The translations under genes were made by a program, and so were the position numbers. Under the pieces are notes generated by a model. It was not told where the DNA came from and did not search any database. It saw only the letters and a list, made by a program, of their open reading frames with translations. DNA of 64,000 nt from Epithemia pelagica (Eukaryota; Bacillariophyta; Bacillariophyceae; Surirellales; Surirellaceae). The DNA is taken from the NCBI GenBank assembly GCA_946965045.2, contig OX337238.1, positions 1,984,001-2,048,000 on the forward strand, in the 5' to 3' direction. Below are positions 30,451 through 39,611 of the stretch, one piece after another (positions within the stretch are counted from its first letter, which is position 1; each line of letters begins with the position of its first letter).

Positions 30451-31725
30451 CTACTCGTAGTCTTGAACTTCCTCGTCCTCGTCCCCATAGCCCTCGGTTG
30501 CACGCTCAACCATGCAGGAAATAAGCATGACGAGTGTGGGCAATGCTGATCCGCTTGCACCCTCCCCGTCAAGCTTGTAAAAGATAGGCCGAGTCACAAC
30601 ATCTCCTTTCAGATCAATCAGGTGGGACTCGACCTTCTTCTCCAGACGAATAGCAAGGGTTGTGGTCGCTGCTTGTTGGTCGTCCGTCTTGATTGCTTCC
30701 TTCGTTTCAACAAGGCCAGCAGCCTTGGAACTTGAAACATTTGAAGTTGAGGCACCCGAACGGTCTATCTGACCTTCAAAGAGTCTCTCTGGATCAAAGA
30801 GAAACTCAGGCCATTTGTAGACAATCTTGATCTTTGTGCCATTAAAAACAATCGAAACAGAGATGTCTTCGGCGCGCGTACCGGATGGAAGGACCACAAA
30901 GAAACAAAGACGAAGGTTTTTGTCCTTATCGTGCCAGTAGGAATGTAGCGTGGGCCAGTAGAGGTCCCCTTCTGCCTTCAGCATCCCTTTCTTACTAGAT
31001 GCAGCAAGGGTTGTGGTCGCTGCTTGTTAATCGTCCGTCTTGATTGCTTCCTTCGTTTCAACAAGGCCAGCAGCCTTGGAACTTGAAACATTTGAAGTTG
31101 AGGCACCCGAACGGTCTATCTGACCTTCAAAGAGTCTCTCTGGATCAAAGAGAAACTCAGGCCATTTGTAGGCAATCTTGATCTTTGTGCCATTAGAAAC
31201 AATCGAAACAGAGATGTCTTTGGCACGCGTACTGGATGGAAGGACCACAAAGAAACAAAGACGAAGGTTTTTGTCCTTATCGTGCCAGTAGGAATGTAGC
31301 GTGGGCCAGTAGAGGTCCCCTTCTGCCTTCAGCATCCCTTTCTTACTAAATGCAGGACAAGCGGTGCTCCGAGGGGTACATAGTGCTGTAGTGGTGGCAG
31401 GAGTACCGCCAACGCCAAAACGAGGTGGGGTAAGAACCCGTCCAGGTGTAGTCGGAGGAGCAGTCAGACCCTCACCCGCAGCAGCTATACGGCGTGCTCC
31501 AGTTGACTCCACCACCTCGTTTGCAGAGCTCAAGTTCCGTTGAACATTCTTCCACGACGAATGGAAGTTTTGGAACTTGAGCACATCCCCACTGGAGGCT
31601 TCGTACACGACTTTGTACTCCTCCTTTGTTGGATTGGGAGGCATCTTTCCAGATGCAATCTCTTGCCGGACATATTCGCCCTGCTCTCCCTTCCAGTTGA
31701 AAGCCTTTGTTGTTTTCTTTGGCAT
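30451..31725 (-). pseudogene. Unknown gene with internal 351-bp tandem repeat (copy A)
   Basis: Read from 31725, the frame starts MPKKTTKAFNWKGEQGEYV, continues through a Thr/Pro/Gly linker and reaches a module starting MLKAEGDLYWPTLHSYW that includes RLCFFVVLPS and IKIVYKWPEFL-like strands. The module is repeated 351 bp later (exactly 117 codons), in frame. Between the copies a TAA at 31027-31029 replaces the CAA of the second unit, cutting the protein. The repeat looks like a small beta-sandwich (CS/p23-like), which is only inference. The last codon is TAG here and TGG in copy B. I do not recognise the family. It lies between two transposase genes. Confidence 0.6.
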
Positions 31726-32299
31726 GTTGGATTGTTGGTGTTGCTCCTCTCAATATTTGTGCGTACTGGTGTGCTCGTTTTCAGTTCTGTGGCGGGAACT
31801 GAAAACAACCTACTCCTACTAGAGGTGGAATCTCCCAGTCGTGTTCAGTCATGCTGTCTCATGAACATCTACATTCTACACAGCAGGCAAAACAAATATG
31901 CGAGCATTTTAATTAGAACCAGCCATTAATGTTCTTAGTTCTTTGGATGACTGTACGTAGTGGCCACACTCTGAAAGCTTATGCCCTTGTGGACAACTTC
32001 CCTTAACAACATGTGCCTCATGACTCCGAACTTTGCTCTTTTCCTCGTGCTCTGTCTTTCCACCTGCCTCCTGATTGAGAATGGCAGGATGGTCTGTCCA
32101 GCACAGTTTGCCATGATATGGACGATCTCTCTGAGACGCCTTGTCGGCAGACAGGAAGGCAGGGAAGCAAAACCAAAACTTGTCAAAGCAAGAAGGTAAG
32201 AAGGACAAATTAGTATACTACAAGAGGTAGAATACAGACATCATACGTATGTTGCTAGGAGTAGACGAATTGTTACTAGTACTCTTACGAGCAGACGGA
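31726..32299. other. Spacer with short Cys/His-rich minus-strand frame
   Basis: A minus-strand frame of 99 codons (32208-31909) has scattered Cys/His (KLCWTDH, SCPQGHKLSECGHY) and could be a decayed zinc-binding tail of the transposase upstream of it. No other gene is supported. Confidence 0.35.
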
Positions 32300-33280
32300 T
32301 CACGGGCCTTGACCATTGAATTGGTTTTGGAAGATTAAGAACTGTGTGTCATCATAATCCACATCAAACAGTTTCATTTCTCCATTTTCAATTGAGAGCT
32401 GGCAAATTACAGCAACGGCACGAAACATGGCTGAGTGTTTGTCAAGAGAATGCTTGTTCTTGTGCAAGCACCGCCACTCTTTGAGCCGTGAATTGACGGT
32501 CTCGTGTCGGTTTCTGACACGCTGTTGTAGCTCCGCATCTCCTGGAGTTTGTGTGTTGATTTTGGGATTGAGGATTTTTCTTGGTTCCCCCATATAGCCA
32601 TCATCCGCTTCTGCTTTTTCGTTTGCGTCCAAAAACCACTTAATAGCATGGCGAAAGATCTTGATGTCAGGCCAGCGACCGCAAGGAAATGGCCCATGAA
32701 TCCAAACAATATCTCGTGTACGTAGGCAAAGTCCAACCTCCCACCGTGTACCTGGACCATGAAACTTGTGGCTAAACCAGCCCTTCAAGAATGGACGAAA
32801 TTGTTAGATTGCTATGTCTGTTCCATCGACAGACACCGGTGCATCGTTGAGAATGTCATTAGTGTACCTCTTGTTCCAACGAATCACCTTAGGCTCAAGA
32901 AGAGCAAGCCCATCGATAAAAAGCCAGGCCTACTTCCGAAAGGTCTTGGGGTCAACCCGTCCTCTATCTTCTCCTCCGGCATCCTTTGCCAAGTCGGACT
33001 CATCTGCGTATGTACAAATGAGCATGAGTGCCCATAAGAGATGCTTCGGCTGGGCATTCAGAGGCATCTCCTCTCGCGCCTCCTGCAAACGATTCCACAA
33101 GACACTACAAACAAGGGGGCTTGCCCCAAATTTCTTTCTCCACAGACGCCGAAAGGTCTCCGTGTCAGCGACACGCCTCTGGAGGATGTTGGATCCAACA
33201 TCTAAGAACAAGTTTGGCGGGACGTCGTTCATCCTTTGGTTATTAGAGTTTATCGTTCTTTTATGTGGGTTGTCCACCAA
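32300..33280 (-). pseudogene. PIF/Harbinger-like (DDE_Tnp_4) transposase pseudogene (copy A)
   Basis: One frame from 33280 to 32300 reads as a whole transposase if two stops are passed: TAG at 32930-32932 (KTFRK-stop-AWLFIDGLALLEP, probably a former Trp) and TAA at 32804-32806 (before QFRPFLKGWFSHKF). Expected motifs are present: VDGTD with the first acidic residue, GWFSHKFHGPGTRWEVG, WIHGPFPCGRWPD, and RNRHETVNSRLKEW with the last Glu. The same two stops exist in copy B, so the gene died before duplication. Both stops can arise from C:G to T:A transitions. Confidence 0.78.
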
Positions 33281-33563
33281 AACAAATTTGTTGCCTCACT
33301 ATAGTCACTGGTCACTGGTTCATGATTCATGATATCCGACCTGAGCAAACACCCCAACAAGAAACAAGATGGCAATGATCGAGGACGATACAAATTATGA
33401 TACTAGTACTGTACATGTTTTATCTTTCTTATTAGTTGTCTACATGAATATTATTCTATATATAATGTATATACTATTCGTGAAACCAATAGCCTCTACT
33501 ACAGTACATACCCTTGTCATTCGTTTCCCGTTTCTCTTGAGCCACACTTCTACCCGCAAGAAG
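33281..33563. other. AT-rich spacer
   Basis: No gene seen. It is a short AT-rich stretch between the dead transposase and the stop of the Myb-repeat gene, likely both the 3' UTR of the Myb gene and the 5' side of the transposase. Confidence 0.4.
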
Positions 33564-34766
33564 TCACTCACTTTTGCCGCTTGTTCGGAAACGACGTCGT
33601 TCAGAGAGTTTGGTATTCAGCCAGAACTTTTTGATTTGGTCCACGGACCTTCTTGGCAAAAATGTGGATATAAGATTCCAGCGGTTTCCAAATCTTTGTC
33701 GTTTCTCCAAAATAATCAGCTTCTCCTGAATGGTGAGAGGCGTTTTGAGGAGATTGGGGTCAATCACGTTCTCAAAGTGATCTCGAATCTCGATACAAGT
33801 TCGACCTGGAAGTTGGGCTTGTATGACAGAGTACTTGATGTTCTTTTTGCGGTACTCACGAATAATTTCTTCTTCCTCTACCGTCCATGGCAATTGATGG
33901 TGCTGAACCTTTTTGTCGAGGGTGCCGAGGAATGTACTCTTGATACCCATGTCACTCGGAGTGACGTTATCTTTAGCATTGCCGACAATGGACGAATCAT
34001 GGACGAAAGTGGGTGTCTCCCATCGAGCAGACGCGTCATGATCACGCTTGAGGGTGCCTTCTTGAGACAGTTCTTCCCAGGTATCAGGGTGGGGTTCCCG
34101 GGATTCTGGTTGTGGAAGTCTCTTGCCCTTTAGAGTTGTGGCCATCCGGGACTTAAATAGAAGGCGCTTGCCCTTGATGGGTGTAACGCATCTAATATGT
34201 TTCGGATGAATGGGCTTCTTGGTTTTTCGGGAAGTCTCGGGCGTTGGAAAGGAAAATAAGCGATCGTCCTTGTATGTCTCATTCATGGTTTGTGATTCCC
34301 AAGCGTCGTCGAAATTCTGAGCACTCAAATCGGCGTGTGATTCCCACGATTCATCGAGATCAGCAGCATTCGAATCCTCTTCTGATTCCCAAGAGTCGTC
34401 GAAATCTTGACTAATCGAGTCATCTTCTTGAACAGATGAATCATTGTCGTTATTGGCTGCTGTGGGAAACGGTGACTTTTTGATTGGAAAGGACACAAAG
34501 TTTTTGGGCAGATGTCGGGGATTCGGGGGAAACCGCATGTCATTATCGGTGAAATCGAACATGTCCACCAATTCGTTGGTCTTGAGCTCAGCATCGGATT
34601 GCTCAGAGACTATTTGTTGTGCAGCCAGGAGAATGCTCTCGTCATCCCACGAGGAAACTTTGTGGGTCTTGAGGGGATTTCCTTCATTTTCAGCCGATGA
34701 TGATGAGCCCACAAAGCGAGGCTTGGTCGGTGTAATGGTGGGAAGTGGAACAGTGCGTGAAGTCAT
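33564..34766 (-). CDS. Two-repeat Myb/SANT-like DNA-binding protein (copy A)
   Basis: This is an intact 400-codon frame starting MTSRTVPLPT. The C-terminus has two Myb-type repeats: residues about 292-336 (LPWTVEEEEIIREYRKKN, then LPGRTCIEIRDHF) and 341-385 (TPLTIQEKLIILEKRQRFG, NRWNLISTFLPRRSVDQ). The N-terminal half is acidic and disordered, with three copies of a (F/L)D(D/E)(S/A)WES motif at a 15-residue pitch (122-128, 137-143, 152-158), which could be an activation or docking region. It is a nuclear regulator by family. It sits upstream of a dead Harbinger-like transposase on the same strand; Harbinger elements carry a Myb-like partner gene, so it could be that partner, or a host R2R3-type factor. 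It is identical or nearly so in copy B. Confidence 0.75.
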   Translation of the reverse strand: MTSRTVPLPTITPTKPRFVGSSSSAENEGNPLKTHKVSSWDDESILLAAQQIVSEQSDAELKTNELVDMFDFTDNDMRFPPNPRHLPKNFVSFPIKKSPFPTAANNDNDSSVQEDDSISQDFDDSWESEEDSNAADLDESWESHADLSAQNFDDAWESQTMNETYKDDRLFSFPTPETSRKTKKPIHPKHIRCVTPIKGKRLLFKSRMATTLKGKRLPQPESREPHPDTWEELSQEGTLKRDHDASARWETPTFVHDSSIVGNAKDNVTPSDMGIKSTFLGTLDKKVQHHQLPWTVEEEEIIREYRKKNIKYSVIQAQLPGRTCIEIRDHFENVIDPNLLKTPLTIQEKLIILEKRQRFGNRWNLISTFLPRRSVDQIKKFWLNTKLSERRRFRTSGKSE

Positions 34767-35671
34767 TGCGATTTAATTGATTGGCAGGAGTTTGGATGCA
34801 CACGATTGCCTGGTCAAAGTGATGTTTGATTTGGGTAGGAGCAAATTTTATGAGAACAAGATGAATGTTTGTGCCAAGATGGACAAGGCAAAAGAGATTT
34901 GCAAACCGCAACGCAACGAAGGTTTACGATTGACTCCGAGAGACTGGTTTTGCATCTTGTGCGGCGCCAAGTGTACGTGGAACTGTCGGTATATGTTCTA
35001 CGGGAATGCTTGTGTCGCGCGCTGCTCGATCCCCAGTATGAGTTCCGCGATATTCGGACGAGATCGGAGATTGGTTTTGCATGGATGAAACGGCGGATGG
35101 GTGGTTCGAGAAACGGTCCATCATCTCTCTTGGCGGCAGTCGTCCCCAAAAGCATGCATGGATCATTCCTTCCACTCCAAATCGCACTGGGAGCGGCCTT
35201 CGAATCGGCACAACGCGAAATCAGGATCACATGGAAGGAATGGATGGCCGCATAAGAGTTGTTCATGCACAGTCCATGAACATGAACAAGATCATATCCG
35301 TAGACTAGGTCCTTTTGCCACATGAGATTCCTGCCTTCAAAATGTGACCGAATGAATCGTGAATCGTGACTGTGTGGAATTCATTATTATTTAAGCCTCT
35401 ATAAATTAAATATCCGTACTCCGTACTCGTAAAACTAACCCTTCGAACTTCGAATACCTCGAAGTTCTTCTGCCCAAGTGGCACACAATGACACCCAAAG
35501 ACAACACACTGCCGCCGCTGGATAGGGAGACGAGGCATGAAGTCAGAACAACCATGACGTTACAATGTGGAATCAGGTCACGATTCCGCACAACTTGAGC
35601 CCCGGCATCGTGAGAAGGCAACTACAAGTCTCAGTCAGGGCCTCCTGTAGCTACCTTCACAGGTCTCAGTC
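34767..35671. other. Region with only short frames; holds empty Copia 2 site
   Basis: Overlapping short frames on both strands, the longest 169 codons minus (34814-35323) and 128 codons plus (34869-35255), show no recognisable motif. The AAAAG at 35148-35152 is the unoccupied target of Copia element 2, which fills the matching place in copy B. Confidence 0.5.
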
Positions 35672-37496
35672 TTACGAACGTCGCAATGCTTTGGTGACTC
35701 GCTCCGGATCGTCAAAGAATCTGACCGGGTTGTCGATGCATCCCAGTTCCTCATGATCAAAGAAATCTTTGACCGTTTCGACCGAATTACAATCCACAGC
35801 TACCGTCAATCCTTCATAACCCTCTTCGTCAACCTCTTCCGGCCGTCGGAATGACAAATGAACATCATCCGGGACAACAAAGGCGATCTTGACCGACACA
35901 CAATCTGATTGGAGCTTAAACGTCTGTAACAGAGGTCGGAGGAACTTGGTCCTAAACGTTCGAGGGTTGAAGGTGTGCTCAGCGGAAATAGTATACTGAA
36001 AGCACCAAACTGTTACGTTGTCATTGGGATCCTTGGTAAGAAGGGCTGCATCGATGTTTGCGGAATTGGGTACACTTGGAATCCAGTAAACCAGAAAGTC
36101 GGAGAGTTGATTAACTCCCTCTACACCGGTCCCCTTGCTCTGGAGAATGCCAGATATAGGGCTTGGACGTTTGTAGAAAAGCTGATGGACAAGCTCCTCA
36201 AAGTGGCATCCCGCTGCACTTGCCAGCCCTTTCTCTTTAGATTCCATATAGGCATTGTAGTAATTTTCCAGGCCGACCCGGTCCCGCAAGAGACGTGCGA
36301 CAAACTGTGAGTCCACAACCTGATAAGCAGATCCAAAGAAGGTTTCGCTGGATGCCACATCAGGGATTCGGAACATGGTTCGAACACGATCGGGGCTTTT
36401 TCTATCCCCACTTCCTTTTGTGTCAACAATACTTAGCATTGCCTGATTCTTGGATATCGCATTCACCGTCGCCGTCTTCTGGGCCTTCCATTTGCGTGGG
36501 TTCTGAGCGTACTTTAACGCCTCCCGGATCCGGCCACCAGTATGATAGAAAATATCCTCAAAAACTTCATCGGGAGAATAGCTAGAAGCAGATTTGTCGC
36601 CGTCATCGCCATCTGCATCGGCTTCTTCAAGACCTTCCATTTCATCATCACATTTCGTTGTTGCTGCTGCTGGGGCCGATGACGCCGCTCTTGCAACCCC
36701 ATCGACTGCTGGCGCCGCTGCTGCAACGTCGTCGATGCCAGATGGTTTATGGTTGTCTAGAATATCCGAAGTCAACTCGAGCGCTTTTTGCAGGTCCGTC
36801 TTTTCCCAGCCACTTAGAACGACGAGAGTTGAAAATGTCGCACTTTCTCCTTGAGGTACGTCATGTCCACCGCTTGTCGCTAGGTAATGGTGTGGTAGGT
36901 ACAGATCTTGGTCGCCTTCGTGTAGACCATCAATGAACAAGAGAACATTGTTAGACATAACGTGAACCTGGGCATCCGAACGGTTGATCGCCATATGCTT
37001 CTGTAGAACGTCCGCCAGCACATCGTCGACTCCCAAGTTTCCTTGCAATATTCGACTGTAGCGAATCGTAATCTCCTTATTCTCTTTGTCGCTGTTGACC
37101 TTCTTCCTCATAAAAAACACGCTCGTGAACTCTCCAACAGCCCTCGTCTTGCGAATGAAGCAGACAGGCTTCTCCTCGTACAGGGCACGGTACACGGTAC
37201 AGTGCCACCAAAAATATTAATACGCTTTTTCCAACACCAGGTGAACCGATAACAATCTGACTCATTTCTCGACCACTCTTGGTGAGTTCCTGGAACACTT
37301 CACACATTTCTTTTCGAATGTAGATCGAATTTTTGGGGAAAAAATGCTCCTTCATCTTAGTAGGAGGGGCGAGGGGTGAAAAAAAAGTTTCGGTCTCGAT
37401 ACACTCCCCCTCCACTAGGCCTGCTGCACCCAAGCCTATGTCTGCGCAATTAAGCGTTGCTGTTTCATACTGGATTGACGACAACGACGACGACAT
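35672..37496 (-). pseudogene. Crinkler/RHS-type P-loop NTPase-nuclease, frameshifted (copy A)
   Basis: The N-terminal frame (37496-37077) gives a Walker A, IVIGSPGVGKSVLIF. The 507-codon frame 37195-35672 continues with Walker B (NNVLLFIDGLHEG), an Ala/Asp-rich linker, and a C-terminal nuclease-like region (HFEELVHQLFY, NIDAALL, VWCFQYTIS), a D...QxT variant of PD-(D/E)XK as in Crinkler and trypanosome RHS proteins. The two frames join just after Walker A, where a 7-bp tandem duplication (CACGGTA twice, 37186-37199) shifts the frame. The same duplication is in copy B. Walker A and B are thus in different frames, so the gene is probably inactive unless the extra 7 bp is bypassed. Family role: proposed genome-conflict or effector protein. 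Confidence 0.78.
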
Positions 37497-38106
37497 GCTG
37501 GTAAAATCGTGAGACCTCGTTCAAGATTGCCTCTTTGTCTTCTGTTGATGCCTTCGTTTGTTGTTGTTTGTGTTAGCGGAATGGTGAGTCCTGGTTGATC
37601 GTGATTCACAGGGGCGATTGGCCCACTAGTCTCTAGTAGTCTCTGAGTTTCCCTAAATGAATCAATCATAAAGACTACAAGCAAAATTGGACTGGTGAAA
37701 AGTGAGACGTCGCAACGAGTCCAGAAAATGGGGCTCAAGGGGTGTATGCGAACAAAAACAACAGGGAGGGACTATTGAGATGCTTGTCCTTAGCCCAATC
37801 GCAGCACTGTCTTTCTTGACGTACCTGGGTAGCATGGAAGCTGAAAAATCATGCCATTGCAAGAATTGCCATGGACACGGCCGCTGTACTGGAGGTTTGT
37901 TTGTTTTATGAGTGTCGTGCACCAACCACCAACGGCAACCGTCATGCACGCTGGGTCGCTCAAACTGATTTGAAATGTGACAAGGAAATGCCGGCGTGTC
38001 CTTTCTGATTTTTTATGGAAAATAGGATATGAATCGAGAAAAAAATCTCCATTGAGGGGACAGTTTGCGGACGACGTACATACGACTAATAGTTGGATTA
38101 AGGTGG
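37497..38106. other. Spacer upstream of Crinkler gene
   Basis: No supported gene; only frames under 115 codons without motifs. It probably contains the promoter and 5' UTR of the minus-strand Crinkler-type gene. Confidence 0.4.
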
Positions 38107-39448
38107 CTGGGACACCCGCTATATTTGTAACCACGACCCCATTGGGCTTATTTCTGGTTGGCTGAGATGACTGTACCTCATTTTTCTACACTACCAAAAA
38201 AGACATAGGCATGTGTCAAAAATTACTTAAATCTAGCAATTATTGAAGTCAGAGAAGCCATGCGCGGAGATTCGCCAAATGTATCGGATGCTGTATCGAT
38301 GCACATACAACTGTATCCAGTCGTGTATCGGGGTTGTATCTAGTTGTATCGGGGGGCTTAGGTACTGTATCGATACAACGGATTTGTATCGGTTTTTGTA
38401 TCGGGGGACTCGAGTCCTCTGTATCGGGTCTTCCGAACTTGTTGCGATTTGTATCGGGCTAATGTATCGGGTTGACGGCCACCACCGAGCTCCCCGGTGC
38501 GAAATTTCACTGCGCTCCTACATACGAGCTCCACCGCACTGAAATTGCACAAGCAGTCTAGCCCGTGCTTTTTTGGTCCCCACTGTTTTTTCTATAGTGA
38601 TTCTAGTTTCGTAGGAAGACCACTACGGTCATTTTGCACAGCATAACACCACCATGGACGATAAAGACCGCTGTGCACCTCCAACGAAAGGTCCTAGTAC
38701 TCCTCTGAACACCCAGGAGGCTTGATCTTCATGTGTACCGTGAAGGGTGAAAAGGGCGGCGTTAAGATATCTGTTTTCATGGACCTACGGCAAGATCTAG
38801 AAGACCTTCCATTTTTGGGTTGGAAGGAAACAACGAGAGGATCAAGATTGGAGTCCGATAATGGTGGAATGAACGAAGATTGCAGGGATGGACGACAAGT
38901 GGTGACAACGACAACAACAATCAACTACTCGCTGCCGCCGAACGAAACACTCGGCGACAAGGACAACACTGGGACAACAACAACCCCAATGCAACAATCA
39001 ACGATCGAACATGCGTTTTGCGTTTTGCGATGACGGTTTGTGCAGACTCATTTTTGTTGTAGTATCGGGGGTATTTTGTATCGGGGGTGTGTATCGGGTT
39101 TTCGTCGATTTGTATCGGCTGTATCGACCCCCTTGTATCGTTTGTATCGGGGTTGTATCGTTTGTATCGGGTTGTATCGTTTGTATCGGAATTTGTATCG
39201 TTTGTATCGGATGTTGTTTCGAACAGTTGTATCGTTTGTATCGGGTTGTATCGACCCTCGCCAAATGTGCCGATTCATGTATTTTCCTCTCTATGTATTC
39301 TAATTTACAGAAATATCAATATCGATAAGTATTTTGTTCTATTATAGTGTACCAAAAAGAAAATGAACTTGTCCGTCCTTCGCTCCTTTCGGTATATTCT
39401 GTTCAAGGTCCATTACAGCTATGGTTACAAATATAACGGGTGTCCCTG
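38107..39448. mobile_element. 1,336-bp TIR element carrying GTATCG repeat arrays (copy A only)
   Basis: The element spans 38110-39445 and is flanked by CTG (38107-38109, 39446-39448). Its ends are inverted repeats of about 25 bp with one mismatch (GGACACCCGCTATATTTG / GGACACCCGTTATATTTG). Copy B keeps the empty site with a single CTG at 63298-63300. About 26 copies of GTATCG, most inside TGTATCGGG or TTTGTATCG, cluster in two blocks near 38278-38480 and 39059-39260, all in the same orientation. The middle encodes nothing recognisable (a 103-codon frame at 38722-39033). It is a non-autonomous DNA transposon of unknown superfamily. Confidence 0.85.
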
Positions 39449-39611
39449 GTAGCGCAGTGGTTCGATTCCACAACACCTTAATTCTAAACAGAGGTAGTCG
39501 CTGTGGATCTTCAGAATTGCAGAAAATCTTGAGCGGTGACATTTGTATTTTGGGGTTAGCATGTGTGAGCTAGGGGAAAAGCTTTCTTAGAATGGTTTCA
39601 ATCCTTCCCCT

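Noticed and set aside
37702-37911. 69-codon plus-strand frame with Cys-rich CHCKNCHGHGRC
   Set aside because: Short, no start context or neighbours; the resemblance to a zinc motif is too weak to support a gene.
38278-39260. GTATCG arrays as telomeric or CRISPR-like repeats
   Set aside because: Units are irregularly spaced, lack unique spacers of equal length, and lie inside a TIR element with a clean empty site; not a CRISPR array or telomere.
39443-39475. Functional tRNA gene from the B-box match GGTTCGATTCC
   Set aside because: The anticodon arm is missing and A and B boxes abut; no cloverleaf can form, so it is not annotated as tRNA.
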